The notes: generated by a model from the letters alone, not told the origin. Numbered from the stretch's first letter, positions 10,490-25,488 are shown. The stretch: DNA of 64,000 nt from Macropodus opercularis (GCA_030770545.1 CM061107.1:4738001-4802000), one strand, 5' to 3'. Translations and numbers: made by a program.

Positions 10490-13400
10490 ATCCCATCATG
10501 CTCTCTCCCTCCCCCATCCCCTTGAGGAATAAGAAGGGATTATGTCAAAGCAATTCAATTGTATGAGTGGAGGTAATGAACTCTTCCTTTTATCTATTCA
10601 TTTGCGTATTAAAGTATTTATTTGTGCCTCTTATCTGTGGATATTAATCAGAAATGTGAGGATGTGAGGAAGACGCAAATGATGACAAACAAATTGGCAG
10701 GAACGTCAGATCAAAATATAATTATTTCCTATGAAAGGTTTTGTTTTGCTTGATGGAACTGTTGACACTTTTCGCGGCAAAGTGACCACACGTTGCTCGC
10801 GTGCCTCCTGCTCCTGATGGCGAGGCCGTCACTGTTTGGAGGTGGCCCTTTACTATTTAGGTCAGTGGTCTCTGGTCCGTTTTTATGTTCTGTTGCCTCT
10901 ACAGAGCTCAAATTGCCCAGCAGGCAGGTGCCATTAGAGCAGTTTGTTTGCAAGGTAAGTAGCTATGAGAAGTGACAGCAGTAGAATTACTAATGCACTT
11001 TGGCTGTCATTTCTCTCTGAAAGCCCCTGCAGGGAGGGCCTGATTAAATTGATATTCAACCTCCTGCATGTTGTGGGCCCAGGCTTCATTAGCATAGGGT
11101 TAAGATGACACAGAGAGAGGGCTGGCATTGCTGTCGTAGGAAGCAGTCAGACATCGTGCTGTAACTAATTTTCCAATTATAAAGGCTTCCGACAATGTAG
11201 AGTATTAATGATTCAAATCGCATTATTACCAAAGCGTGTATGTTTAAAAATGAGGTGTGGTGCGTTTGAATGCGTATGAACACAGGAGCGGACCAGGTGA
11301 ACGCTCTTCGTGCTGATGGTTGTACAGTCGCGTGAAGGAGCCTTTTTATACCCACGTTCCTGACCCGTTGGTGTAATCGTATGGATTCCACGAGTCAGCA
11401 TAAATAGACCCTGCGACTCGCAGGCGGCCGTGTCCAGTAAACAGCAGAGTCATGCAGCAGGACACCTACTGCTCACTGACCTCCCTCTAGTCTCAGTGGC
11501 TGTTTGACTGGCCACAAACTGGGACAAGCTGTCCATCAAGTGCACTCAGAGCGGTGGGTGAGAGAGATGCTGTTTGCTGATGATTTAGCGTTCTGTTGAT
11601 CCAGTTTACCTGCAGCTTGGATGTACAGATTAGAGGATTTAGCTGGACTCGAGCAGCAGCTAAATTCAGCATCATGATGTGAAGTGAACCAACTTGCATC
11701 GTGTTTGTTCAGTTATATTCTACGGCATGTAAATAATCCTCTGACACCCGAACTCTGTAAATGGCTGAAAAGCATCCTCGGAGCCCCTTCGGTTGTGGTG
11801 AGAGCTGCGGTGAGCGCTGAGCAAATATTTAAAGTCACAGCTAAAGACATCATCACCACAGCAAATAAACGAGTTGAATTGTGCTTATAGCCTCCCCCTC
11901 TACCTAAATGGGTATTTGATCCCTGGGGAACACCTAGTGCTTTGCAATCTGCGCCCGCTTCCTGGTGGCGCTTCCCCATCTCTGTGAGAAGCAAGCGCTG
12001 ACTTTGAAGTCTGTGAAGCTGATGATAAATATGCTAATGTGTCTGGAGGTGACTCGACGTTGCAGATAGCGCTGTGAGGGGAAAGTGCCACCCATCGTTT
12101 AATATATGGAGAGGAGGAAGCTGGGAGATGCAGGGAGGAGGACGCGTTGCGCTTCAGATAAGGCGTTACAAGGATAAACAATGGGAATGAAAGAGCACTT
12201 AAAGCGTTGTTTCGTCTGATTCGGGGCACTGATCTGTGGATAGATGAGTCTAAGCGATGCAGCGCTGTGTCAGACCTTATTCAACCGTCACAGCAACGAG
12301 AACACCAACCAGACCAACGTCTTCACGTTGTCACACATCACTTGAGGCTGTTTCGCTGGACAGTTTTTAAAAAATGTGATGTGATTCTAATCTTGCTGGC
12401 TCCTGAACTTTGCCGTGAACTTTTGTCTCCTGAGTAAAAATTATGCTGCAATTATGCGATAATTGCAGTTTTAAACAGTTTGAGTTTCATTTTTCTGGCT
12501 TCGCTCTTATCGCTTATCATAACATTGCACTTGCCAAAGCAATTGCTGAGGTCTAGGAACATAATGACATCACTAACGAAAGGCCACCGGGGTACGTGAG
12601 CAGTTCAGGCATCCAAAAGGTTGAAGAACGAACAGTCGAGCGAGTTTCGAACGGAACGCGGAGGTGCAGCCTGCTCCACGCGAGACACGTCCAAATCCAC
12701 GCGCAGGAAGACCATCGCTGAGCGGCATCACACTGTTGATTGCAGGGAGCTGATTTCCAGTGCTGTAGGAGCGCAACGCCAAATTGGTGGAGTACTCTTT
12801 TAATCATCTCGTGACCCCTCAGATTTATCTCGCCACCCTTGGGAGAGACCTGACCTCGCTGAATTATTTATAAATGAGAGTGAACCCGATTGAAACAGAT
12901 GCACATTTTCGGAATAGTAACTTTTACATCGACCCGAGGCTTAAAAAAGTACATGTGCCAGTTAATGGAATTCTGCAGTTCATACATTTTGTGCCTCTGG
13001 GCTTTTTTTGCTATTCTGTGTACTCCTACCACTGTTTACTTCTCTGAGTGAGACCTTCTACTTGGCAAATACATGCAAAGCGTCTCCTCATGTCTGTAGT
13101 GCAGAGCACGCCGAGCTGCCGTCTCTCGCTCTGAACTCAGATTTGATACCCTCAAGGTGACAGCAGCAGATCTGTTGCAGGTGTCTGAGACAACATCAGG
13201 GTTGTCACAAAGCATCTCACCACATGGCTCAGATCTCAGAGCAGCTCAGACATATTTAGGATACAGACAAACAGGTAAACACTCAAAATTCTCGCTGCAT
13301 TTTTTTGAATGAGCTGCTTGGCGAAGATAAAAAGTCGCAGCGTTTGGTGTGAAATCTGCTAGTTTTCGTCTGGCCTGCAAGAAGGCGTCACCCATCTGAA

Positions 13401-16400
13401 AGTGGGGACTTTGGTAATAAAGCCTCGGGAGCAGCTTTGCGGTTCAAGTGTGTGTGGACAAGCTGTAGGTGTCACTGTCGACGTGGCTTTTTGCTCCGTC
13501 GGCTGTGGCTGCTGGAGTCCACGGCGCCACCCAGCCCCCTTTGTACGAGGCGTCGTAAGTCAGATGTTCAGAATGCATGGGGCATTGTCTGTCTGGATGT
13601 TCGATGGGCTGGCAGCAAAAGGTGACATCTGGTGACTAATGTGCTCAGATGTGAATGCTGCTCCCTCAGTTCTCTGGGCAGCAGCTGCTCCGCAAAGGCA
13701 TAAATGAGACAGGGGGAGAGAGAGAGAGACAGCCAGCCAGAGATAGGGGTAGAGGGGGTGGTCGCCAGGCTGAGGTGGGGGGTTGGGCTCCGTTTGTATG
13801 GGAGGTGGTGCATGTTCACCACGCCAGCCGTCGGACTCTGGAGGGGTGTGTTTCTGAGGGACGGGTGGGGGCGAGTTGGGCATGTCATGGGAAAATCAAT
13901 GAGTTTCCGTCTGATTTTTATGCTGCCTCTCCACAAAGAGACCACACAGATCCAGCAGAACTTGTTTTGATCTGCTTTGTGTTTCCTGCCGCCAGGTTTC
14001 ATCCGTTCACTGAGGCAGCAGCCATTTGAGTCAAGGCATCTCCCCCAACGCAGACTGAGTCACGAGCGCCGCTGTGGCGGTTGGGTCACCGGCAGTCACA
14101 AAAAAACTTCACTTCAGTCTACCTTCGGTTGCACGTGCACATGTGGACAGCTTTTATGCGTCCGGGTTGTCTGGTCCATTTCTGCCCAAGTCAGTGGATG
14201 TGAATGGGATTTCATTTCCCCTCCATCGCTGCAGACGTCTCAAAACCTTCACACGTAGCCTCTCGCACATCTAAGAAATTCTTCAAAAACATATCACATC
14301 ATAGATAAAAAACAACATCCTGGCAACAAGACACGACTACATCTGTCACGCTGCAGAGATTTCCCATGAGCCAATCGGATTTGGGGGAGAAATCTGCCGC
14401 TGTAATGGCTTCATCCTTCTCCTGTCAGTGAGGGATCCATGTTTGTTGAGCTGCATGTCACTACTCAGAAACCGTGTTTGGATGACAGACAGCTGCATGA
14501 GTCTCTGTATTACTGTGTGTAGCCAAGTTACCCCAGAGGTCACTTCAGTGTAGAGGTCCTCCTGACCTCCGGGCTCCTGTGAAGCTGCCGTTGCAGCAGA
14601 CGTCCGCGTCGTTTCTGTCCCATAATGTGGCCATGCTGTAATTTGTGTCCTTTCTTTCTAGTGAGGGGATCTCACGGAGCTGGTGGTGGATCAACACCCT
14701 CAAACATGTGGCCATTTGTGGCATTCATCTGGACATGCTGCTGCTTAGAAGACACTTGAGCCCCACTTAAAAGGCGTCATGGGCTGCTTTCGATTAAGAG
14801 GACCGTGGGCTGCTTTAGATTTGATGAACAAGAAGTGCATATGCATTGCACAAAGAATGTTAATGAAACACATTCCTCCTGGTTTCTCATGGAAACCAGC
14901 TTGGATTTAGGGATAAAGAGGTGGAGAGAAACGGGGTCCACTTATATCCCACCTCAGGAAAAAAGAAGCTTACTAAATTCAGGAGGGAATGACTCTTCTC
15001 AAAAAAAGGAAAAGATAATTGTGTGGGATGAAAGTGTATTGAGGGATTGTCAGTGTGTGACATCGGGGTCCTGTAGGTCCATGTATTTGTTTTTACAAAT
15101 GAAGAAAATACGCAAAATAGTGTTAGAAATCCTGTAAAGGTGGATTTAATTGGCTTTTTACAAAGGCATAAGAGCACAGATGCTTGTTGGGTCTCATTAA
15201 ACGTGTTTAAATGTTTCAGGATATTTGGAGCATCGATGGCGTTTCAAAGCAGCATTGTTTGGATCCAAAGCCTGGAAAAAACACGACATTCTGTGTTTGG
15301 ATGCAGTGTGAGCCTGTTTGCAAGAAGTGACCCAACGTTGGGAAACCATTCGCTCTCACTCAATAACCAGCGAACTGAACTGACAAAAGCGAATGGGGAG
15401 ACTGAGATGGTTGTTTAATATGGCGTCGTCTTATCTCCAAGGCAAAGAAGGTGATGCAGCAGACTCCATAAATTACAATCTGCCTCAGATTCACTTATTA
15501 TAAATTTGTCTTGATTCCCGAGGATATAGCTTCCAGGCATTGTGGTTTGATCCCTGCCTTCTCTCGTCCATACGCTTAGGTTCAAGCGATATGTGGAAAC
15601 TCCTAATTGCTCCTGGTGGATGGTTGGCGTAACTTGCTCCTGTCTGTGTGAGTGGGTGTGCGGGTGATGTAGAGGCGAACTGCATAAGCACTTTGGATAA
15701 CAGCTCTACATACAATATTGTAAATGCAGTGCATTTAGCCCAGCAGGCCTGGTTAAACTAGAACGTTGAGCTGTTCTGCCCCAGAGCATTAATTCACTGC
15801 CCCTGTAGATGCACTGAGAATATTTATTATAATCATAATCCACATCTGTGCAGTTTAATTGATCATTACTGTTGACAGAAAAGACCCACTGTCGTGTCAT
15901 GACCATTTATTCGCTACCACGACAGCAGAGGACCCGTCACCGTGCTGGATGGCTGCGTTGACCGTCAGAGAGAGGAGCCAGTCATTCAGACAGTTCCTGC
16001 ATGTATGTGAGCAGCAGCTCCGCTCTTAATGAGACAATAATTAATTATTCTCAGTTTGCATAAGAGAGAATCTTTACAGTCATTAAATATTATTAGTCAT
16101 GCAATTCAAGTTGTGCCTCCAAGCCAAAGTCAGAGTTTTATGGAGATTTATCTCTCTCACACACACGTGCGCGCACACACAGTTTTTAGGTTTGTTGTAG
16201 ACTTTTTGTGCGGTGGAGAACAGCATTTTAAACGTACTAAACATTTATTAAGTAAACGTGTCTGCGCTTCTGCAGGAACATATTCACGTGAAGGCCATTT
16301 TCAATCTTTCATTCCTACGTACGCGTGTGCGCTGCAGTCCCGCTGTACGCGTGTGGAGTCCTCTTGTCTGAATAATGGGAGCCGTATTTGCATTGAGTTT

Positions 16401-19400
16401 TGAATGTGACTTCATTACAGGCAATTACGGAGGATCCGATCTGATGCTAATGAGCCGCTGCTTCATAGTGAAGGATGCTGTAGGTTAAAAAGACGCAGCA
16501 CATCGCCGCCATCGCTGCTGTCATGTCGCCATGACTAGTTTGATTTCATTTTTCCACTTCTCTGACCTTTTCTTTACGCTGAATACATGGCCGTGTCATA
16601 ATGTGCCGCGTTACTACTTTAACGCATCAATCGTGGGATCTTTTATACGGTGTACTGTAATGCTGTATTGATTGCCAAACCATTAGCATTTATACAACTG
16701 TCAGCAGTGAGCAGTAGTTCTCCTTCTGCTCTCTGCTTCAAGCTGCCATGTGGTAGCAGCTATAAATGGCCATGTTATTGAAAATTCCCTGTTCCTTTCA
16801 GTGCAGCGGGGGAAGAGGCTGGCCAGATCTCTATTAGCAGGCTGGGATTTTCTCCCATGTGTCATGGTGAGTGTAATTGCAATGTCACACTTCAAGGACT
16901 TCATGTGGGTGGACGGGTGGTCCACCACAAGAGAGAAGACTGTAGTCAAAATACCAATTAATGAAGGCCAGAGAAATATGACCTGAACCGCTTCAGGTCT
17001 GTACCTACCAATGACCCAGTCTGTCGATTGAAATTGTATCCCATCAGCCCTTGGTCGTGGGTCAGTGCTCAGTGTCGGTGCCGGCAGATTACACTTCCCT
17101 CTCGCTGGATCCTGGCTCATGCCCTTGAGCGTACATCCAGGAGTTCATCCCATACTTACTTCAGGAGGATGAATTCCCGATTTTAGAGGAAAAATTAACT
17201 CCATCCCTTCAGAAATTATTCATAATGTTATCCTGCACACTACCAAAGAATTTTGCAGAATAAGGTCTGACTGAAGCCACCCATGACATTTTATTGCTCA
17301 CTTCTGTGCAGAAATCCAACCTTGAGCGTGTGCCCGTGTCTGGTCTTTGCATCTCCGGTGATGGCCAGCTGCAGCATCACGTTGCAGCTGGAGCCTGTGA
17401 CGTTGTCTTGGAGTATGCACACATGTGGACCCTGAGGGACGGCACATCCAAACCACCACTGCCAGAATTAATTACCACAACAGGCTGTGACCTTGCCTTG
17501 TCTGCTCATGGCCCCAGCACCATTTGGAGATAAGTTGCCATTTGCATGTGGCACAAAGTGAACCTCAGATATGGAGTCTGCCATATGTAAATTGACTGGC
17601 AGCGCCCTGTGGCGTGCAGAGAAACCTGCTGTGTGAATTCACTGTCGCGCATCACATGCCTATAAATAGACAGAAAAGCCAAAAACGCATCTAGAGTCAA
17701 GCTTTGCGTTTAACAGCAGCTCTTCTATGGACGTATGGAGACAGGTCTGGGTTGAGCTGCCCCGTTTGGCGGCTGCCTCTAAATGATGGCTGGATTTTTC
17801 CTAATCTAAACCTCGTACTGTCACTACGTTTGTACTTTCTCTTTTTCACCGAATACTTTTCAAATGCTTGAATAAAATAGTTTTATGCTCAAAAGGAACG
17901 ATGCAGTAAAGGATCAGACAGTTCAGTTATAATTTCTACCACTGATTCCAAATGAGCATTCAGTCTAAGCTGAAACAGATCCTTGACCTCGAATTTTGCT
18001 CATTTCTTCTTGATGATAATAATAATCATAATACACTAACACATCTCCTGCGTATAATATTCCCTGAACAAAGGAGGTTACCGTTCCCACTGTGTAATGC
18101 TTCATATTTCTCTACACAGATCCACATATGCAGGTCGTGGCTGACGAGAATGCCCCATTCCGTGATTACATCTAATTAAATTAAATGTCACTTACACACA
18201 CGAAAACACAGCAGCAACATCGGACAGAGTCTGAAAGAAGAGCCTTTAATGACGCAGTAACAAAGAGCGTTTCACTTCGTCGAGCCACAGATTTAACAAG
18301 TCTGTTACTGCTTCGACAGACATTGAATATTTCATGACACCACAGGCTGACCTCGGGTTGTCCTGCACAGACGGCCAGGATGCTCAGACGTGTAAATGAT
18401 GACGACAGCAATAACTGCACGCGACACTGAGGGGATTCTGAGAAAGCAGCGGACTTGATCTTTCTTTGGAGGCAGAAGATGGAGATTATGCGTAATTGGA
18501 TGATTCACTGAGATCAGTGACACTGTGGGATGAGACCAGTCGCTCTCCTTCCCCTTCTCTCCACCTCTGTCACCCTCCTCTAAATATAGCATGTACCCTA
18601 TATACACCGTATGCTGCTTCTGCACCGGACTGCAGCCCATGGGGGAACCTTTGTGATCTGCACCATGTCTGCACAAAGGCAAAAAGTAAGAGCTTTTCAC
18701 CCCCTCGTCAGTGGCAAGACTACAAATACGCACATGTGCAACATACATTCAGATGTGCATGCAGAGTGTAAGATGTCGCACGACTCCCCATGTCTTTGTT
18801 TTGTTTCCGCCTACCAGAAAGCAGTGCAGCCGTGAGACAAATTGCCGCGTGACATTAGCACTACAGTGAAGGATGAAAGTGCACCAAGCAAGGCAAACAA
18901 GCATCCCATTACAACCGCCACTTAGCAACAAACACATCTATTACAGCGGCTGAGCAAGGCTGGAGGTGAGCCTGCACACACCTCCAACAAGCTGCTATCC
19001 AGGGCAATGAGATTCAGGATGGGCCGCGCAGGGAATTTCAACCACAATGAGAAAAAAAGAAAACAAATGGCTCTCCCGCTCTCCCTCCCCGCTGAGGAAT
19101 CAAGAGCCACGGCCACTGTTTACACACTTGAAGAAAGAGTCTCTTCATCAGATGATGTTTTATGATTTTTTTGCAGCCCTGCTGAGAATAGACACGCTCC
19201 CCTTTCCACTATATATTTTACTACAGACATGAGCATGACATCACTTCCACAGACGCGCTGCTCAGTTCATCGGTATCATCGTGATTAATGGACATCCTAA
19301 TACACTGGCCTGATGCCGCTTGCCTTCTGGTTTTCTATTTGTGTGCTCCTGGAGCTCACATATTTTCCACCTCCTCGTTTCTGCCCACAGGTTCGTCCCC

Positions 19401-21847
19401 AAGGCTGCACCTTACACTCTGACGTGTGTCATATCAATTGTCAGACAAAAACACACGATACCCTCCATGTTTTCTACCAAACTAATTACTGTGGTGCAAA
19501 TTCTGAATGCTGTTGTCATGGTAATTGCCTTTCGGGGGTTATGGTTAAAGCTCAAGCAACTGAGAGCGAGAGGAAATGAGAGGAAGTTAGGACGAGATTG
19601 CGAAGGAGGCTCCCACCGCTCATTGTGTGCCAACATATTTCATGTTTCATCTTGTTTCATGGCGTGTACTATTGGCAGTTTACCTTGACTCGAAACGATC
19701 TGACCACTGTGCTGCTCCGCATCAATGCCAGAAAGTGAATTTGATGTGGGTGAGTGGGGATAAGTGTTCTTTTAGCACAGAGCTGAGTGCCAAGAGGTCC
19801 CACAGCAGAGAGTCGCTCCCCGCCGTTTATCCACTGCATTAAATGGATGTGCCGGGTTCAAGGAGGGGTCAGGGAAGTGTGGGGGACAACATATGTCACA
19901 CAATACATAGAGGAAGAGAAACGTAGGATCATAAAAAGCCCTTCATCATCTGGCAAACAGGGCTGGGGATGCAGAGTGAGGAAAACCTGGTGGAGTGAGG
20001 AGCTTGATCATCATTACGGAGCCACAAGAGGGACCTCTGACAGTTGGCACCACCATAATCCTGAAATGAGGATGTTTAGCATCACCAGGGCCTGAGGTTT
20101 AGTGCATGTGTGTGTCTGTCGCATGTGTGCATGTGCCCTTAGGATGTCCTTGTGTAATGTCAAGTGTCCAGCTCCGGCATGTTTGTCTCACTGCTGTTAG
20201 CTGTGGTTATTTAGACGCTTCATCTTCATTTCTCCACCGGTTTGCGGCTGCTGGCTCACTTGGTTGGTTTACGTGCACTAGTTTGGCTTTAGAGTTTATG
20301 TCGGTTTGCAGCCTCAGACGTCTCCTCCTGCTTTTTGAAATCAACTGCACTTCTTGTTCAAATCTAGTTTTTATTTAGCGTAGCACACACAAGAGGCAGA
20401 TGTGCATTCACAGATCCTAGACTAGTCCAGGTAGGTTCTGTTTTCCATGTGTTCCTTGATACTATCAAAAAGTAGTAAGTACGAGCAGCAGCACCTCTGA
20501 AGCTCATTAATTAACATTTGGTTTATTCCAGACGAATGCAGGAAGGAATTAAATAGACTCACAATATGAAAGACTGTAAAATTACTCACGTCTTCTTGAC
20601 TGTTCGTGACAATCCCATTGTTTTATTTCTATTATGGACCAGTTGACATTCCACTATAACACTGCCATAAAACCGGATTAAGATACCTTATCTAGAGCTT
20701 TATTGGTTCAAGGTCAAGCTGTCAAGACTAAAGTCAGCGGTGCTGGAATTTGTGTTTGTGCCCAAACCTTCATCAACACTTATTCTCTACCAGACTGGGT
20801 TTCTCTTTGAATCCGTTTTAAGCACAGCACCAGGCAATAGGAATGTGCATCATACATCATGCATCTCATGTTAAAAAAAGATTCCTAAGAAGAATAAGAG
20901 TTCGTCTTAAATAGAATAATCACCACTGTCACACGTTTGAGTGCTCAAATTCTGTACCAGCTTTCAGCCCTCGTGAATATTTTGACAATGCGTTGGAAAT
21001 AGAGGCCAAGAGGAGAGTCAGTCCTCACAAATGCCTGAGCTATCTCTCGCTCCATGTTTTTCAGAATAATTCAAAGCATCCCACTGCCTGGGAAATGACA
21101 ACACTGCAGAGACGGCCTGAAGTTACACTTTGATGGACACAGTGGTCTATCTCTGCCGTTGACTTCAGTGGTGAAATTGTGACCCCTGGTCATTTTGATG
21201 GGGGCTTATCAGCACAGACCAAATGCAGGGAGTCTGATGGAGGGGAGTGAGGAGATGATTTGTGGACAGCATAGCACACTAATGGTGCTAACACCGCATG
21301 CTGACTACATTGTGGCCGGAGAATACATGGCGGAAACAAGACGGGCAGGCTCGCTTCCAATTTGATCTGCCAAAGTGGAAAACACTCTGAAATCCTGCAG
21401 GAAATATGAATGGTTCTCCTGTTGTTTTATTAACTCACATACAATGGAACAAATCATTAGCGCACAGTTTTACTGTTGGGAAACAGCATTTCAGGGTCAC
21501 CACCGAGATAAATGTCAGCTTAGACTTTCTACTCTACAGTGGAACCTTTTAGTCTGCGATCCGACCGAGCACAGAAAATCCACTGAGTGCAACCTTTAGA
21601 AGCAGGAGATCCTCAGCCCTGCCTAACTCCTGGAATCAGTGGCAGAAAATCTATATCCCCTTAAAGAGGAGGAGTCACATCAGATAATAGATATATGAAA
21701 TCCATCTTGTTCCTGGCCCTCGTCTTTGTAGGGAGCAGATCAATGAGAAAGCCTCTCCTTGAACTGCGTGCGGTGACACAAAAATAGGTTTAAAAAAACC
21801 CAGTAACAGAGAAACATCAGTGCAGCTGTGGTCCATGCCAAGAACGA

Positions 21848-21960
21848 GGCCACTTTATTAGGTACAGCCCTACAGTAATTCCGTCCAGTACAGCAAGTCT
21901 GACATTAATATGATGACTAAGGTATCGTACCCACAAAAATGGGCCGACGGGTGCAGAACA
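21848..21960. mobile_element. probable transposon end relic
   Basis: Begins GGCCACTTTATTAGGTACA, a string I recognise as the terminal part of a repeat very widespread in fish genomes. The rest is diverged and no coding part is present. The right limit is approximate and the family name is uncertain. Confidence 0.45.
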
Positions 21961-22539
21961 ATGGCAGTCGATTTACCTGCGACTGTGAACGTCACCAGCA
22001 GCAGAAGCATCAGGACAACAAACCCGCAACAGCTTGTTCATCCTGCTGCCGCGTGTAAAGTGATACCAAAGTATCTGCAGTAAGTGAGATTCCTCCCTCA
22101 AGCTGTGAGCCTACTTAACTCCATTTGAACTCGAGCTCCACATATGAGGACTGCGACTCAAACATTGTCTCTTTCAACTATTATGTGAATGCTTCAATAG
22201 AAATAGTGAACTATCTCTGTTTGGGTAACCCGTCAGTCCTTTGAGTTTATCAATAAACACTGAGCCTTGTTATGCAGAGTCATATCTTCCAGACCTCGTT
22301 TTTCGTGTCACCTGCTCATGTTTAGTAAATGCACAATATTTATATATTGACACTGTAATATGACACCAGTGCGTGAGTTAATATCACAAATGCTATTCAG
22401 CTTTATTGATTTCCAGCGTTGGGCTTTATTTGCACAGAATCCTAATTTATTCTTTCTTTGAACGCTTTTCTGAGGTTGCTTTTTCCCTGATTCTCATTTT
22501 ATTCTGTTTCAAATACAATGTGCAGCACGTGTGGAAGCT

Positions 22540-22596
22540 ACAACCGCATTTCGCTGCTCTGTTTACATGATAATAAAACTGTCCTTGACCTTGACG
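22540..22596 (+). mobile_element. probable LINE or SINE 3' end relic
   Basis: CGCATTTCGCTGCTCTGTTT, then ATGATAATAAAACT and a short duplicated CCTTGA tail. This resembles the 3' ends of fish non-LTR elements (TTTCGTTG...GACAATAAA plus short tandem tail). No open reading frame remains. Confidence 0.4.
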
Positions 22597-22599
22597 CTG

Positions 22600-25430
22600 A
22601 AAGGCCTGATAAAAACTGCAGGGAATGCAGTTGCTCTCTGCACTCACTAAAAGTACAGCTAAAGTAATAAAAACGCATTAGAGCTAAACTACCTATAATC
22701 CTGTGGTTTATCTAGTTTTTAAATACAATAGCTGACAGCCTTCAGAGCCGTGCTTTCAACATAACCACGTCACGTTGTAGTCATAACACAGATTTCTGTT
22801 TATTGCCTCGCCGCTGTAATCAAATTAAGATGATTCAGACGCTCTCCTGATTATGTCTCTGTCTTTTATCCAGTCTATCTCAACTTCAGTGCTTTTTAAC
22901 AGGTGACATTCCAAATGAGGCCCCCCCCAAAAAAGAAAATGCCTAAAATTGGTTATGGTGGCTCCAAAATATGCTTATGTTTCTAAGAGGATTAAACTAT
23001 TTCTCATACACATGTGGGAGTGTGCTTTTATGTTCTGCATGATAAGTGCATGTTTGTAAGTGGAGTCGACAGAGCTATGCAGACAAGTGCCTGAGCGCCT
23101 GGTTGCTCTCTCTTTCGACATGTCAGGTGCCGTGTTTATGTAGCCTGTTGCCTGGCAACCACTTCCAAACAGACTGCTGGATGAGGAGACTGCTTTTGCT
23201 GCCTTGCACAGGCGTTGTCATGAGGCCGCCTGTGCCAGTGTGCATCTGCAAACAAGTAATACTGCCCTCGCTGGGGTGCAACAAGTAAGCACCTATCCCA
23301 TTATTCACCTCCCGTTGTTTAATGTGGCAATGACTGATTATGGGGATACTTTAATTAGAAGCCTAATAAGAATACTGTACATAGTGGCTCTAAATCATGC
23401 CCAGGCCAATCATTGTAGAAATTTAAAACGGAGTCAGCTGCCGGTAGAAACGCAAGGTCAGCTTCAGCTATGAATCCAAATATCTAAGACTTGACATTCT
23501 TCACAACTAAAGAATATTTGTTTTGCAGTATTAAATAACGTGTGTACTATCTACAGTGTTTGGCAAGTTACTTGAGAGATTTCATTAATTACTTGCATAA
23601 AGTGTATCTAATTGAAAGAGGTGTCGATGTTCATCATCTCTCTCAGTAACAACAATGCGTTTGGTTGAAGCAGGGTTTTGGGGATGTTCAGGACTAATGG
23701 CTTGTACTGCATAGGCCTCATCCTTAGGAGAGTGTCAGCCAGATACTGTGACATTTATCACTGATGTATTTGTAAACACGAGATCATTAGTGTAGAGAGA
23801 CAGCAGAAACCGGGAGAACAGACATCCTGGTGCTCTAATGACTGAAGCAGGTGAGAAGTCAACACTTTTATTGTGTGCAGGCAAACCTGGGGTGAATGCT
23901 TGGCAGACAGAGGGAAGCTTGATTACAGACATTGTTGCATTGCACTAAAACACCAGAGCAAAGTGTGGCTTTCAGTCTAAGTCCACTGAAAAGAAGCTAA
24001 AGTCTATTTCTACTCTCAACAGGTTTGCACCAACTATGACACTTGATGACATCGCTTGTAGAAAAGGTAGAGATGGTTTCTCAGTTAACCAAAGGGTACT
24101 AAACCTTCAAGACTCGTTGGATTTTCAGCACAGGGGCACAGCTTCTTCTCGCTAATGAAAAACTCTCGCTCTGCTGTCAATAGTGCTCCTTCACCCACAA
24201 ACAAGACCTGCAGCAGGTTCACAAGTTCACACCTGGTCCATGGGGATTCGGTGAGAGTTACACTGTGAAAAGTACGAAATCAAGCAGCGATGGCGGATGT
24301 GGGTTGACTGAAGCACAGAATAAATCCAGGAGAGCCTGGTCTACATCCACTTAGATCTTGTATGTGGATATGTTGATACTAACTGCCATCGCGGTGAGAC
24401 ACTTTTTAATGTGTGCAATTTGCTGTGGTAGCTCATTAGGCCCAACGTAAAACGAATTCCTTGTAATTAAACACTCACATTTAGCAGAAAATATCACAAG
24501 CCTGGGATTCTGACAAACACATATGCTGCGACTATAATTGACTCTTCACTCTGCCCTGGAGTTACAGGAGAATAATGGGGCTGGAAATAGCTAGTTAACC
24601 TCCTGTCAGGTGATACATAAAAGCAAAACAAAAAAGTCTCCGAGCCTTGCAGTGCACCTGAACCTGTTCCTCTGAGAAGGAACACGGGAATATCAAGGAG
24701 AGAAATGTTACACTAAGTGATTTTATTAAGTGGAACACCCACCGCGAGCTCAATCAGCCACGCGGGGACCGTTTGACGCAAATTATACATAATTCCCAAA
24801 GCATGACAAAACATCTATAACCCACACATATAGTTCTATGCACGGCAGCATTGCACCTCAAACAAACAAGGAAGTGCAATGCGTTAGAAGCCTGTTAATG
24901 AAATCGCTTGGTAATAACTATTGGTAGAACTGAGGTGGAGCTAAAACAGCGGACGTTTAACCTTTTGACCCACTTTATGGGTTTTCTCAAAATTTCTCCA
25001 AAAAAAAAGCAGTGATCCAAAATCTCATTAACAATTCATATTCAGATCATCTTCACATTATACTTGAGGTAATACATGTTTTAAGAATGATCAAACTAAT
25101 GGTTATAGCTAAACAGATCCATGGTAGAGATGCTGTGTTGGATGCAGTTCGACATTAGGGGTGAACCTAACAAAGAAGCCAATGAGCGCATGTGTAAGTT
25201 GGATCATTCTGAAGATAATTTGGGTGGAATTGCAGAGTTATTGTGTGACTGTGAATGTGTGGCTGCATTGAGCCGTACTGTTATGTTTGCTGGGTGTCAG
25301 GGTTGCAGCGATCACGCTATTCAGTGAAGAAGCAGAGGAAACATGCTGTCAGCCCCCTTTGCCTCTTGCTCTCTCTGTGTTGTCTCCCTCTGTCTCTCCC
25401 ACTTCTTTACTGCTCCTGGCCTGAGGGAAC
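22600..25430. other. non-coding region, 22.6-25.4 kb
   Basis: No supported gene. The one clear motif is the X-box at 23147. Otherwise unremarkable AT-rich DNA. Confidence 0.55.
23147..23159. promoter_or_regulatory. RFX X-box (GTTGCC-N-GGCAAC)
   Basis: GTTGCCTGGCAAC is a perfect palindromic X-box with a one-base spacer, fitting GTNRCC(0-3)RGYAAC, the site of RFX factors, which drive ciliary and other genes. It has no obvious core promoter beside it, so it could be an enhancer element or chance. Confidence 0.5.
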
Positions 25431-25488
25431 AGTTGGCTTTCTGAACGCTGTTCTCCCTTTGTGAGCACACATTGATTGGCTCTCAGCT

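Larger units (their letters stand above)
8877..21840. other. non-coding region, 8.9-21.8 kb
   Basis: No supported gene. AT-rich blocks dense in TAAT/ATTA cores occur at 9367-9470 and 16025-16105, the sort of composition seen in developmental enhancers, although conservation cannot be tested here. It also holds a (CA)n(CCA)n microsatellite, a GA-rich tract near 13715 and a CTCF-like motif at 10249. Open frames up to 144 codons are low-complexity or unrecognised. Confidence 0.6.

Noticed and set aside
13568..14002. 144- and 107-codon minus-strand frames
   Set aside because: Ser/Pro/Leu-rich low-complexity products of a GA/CT-skewed stretch, with overlapping frames open on both strands.
24123..24145. 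Possible REST/NRSF site (TTCAGCACAGGGGCACAGC)
   Set aside because: The left half-site fits, but the right half and the spacing do not match the canonical or known variant arrangements.
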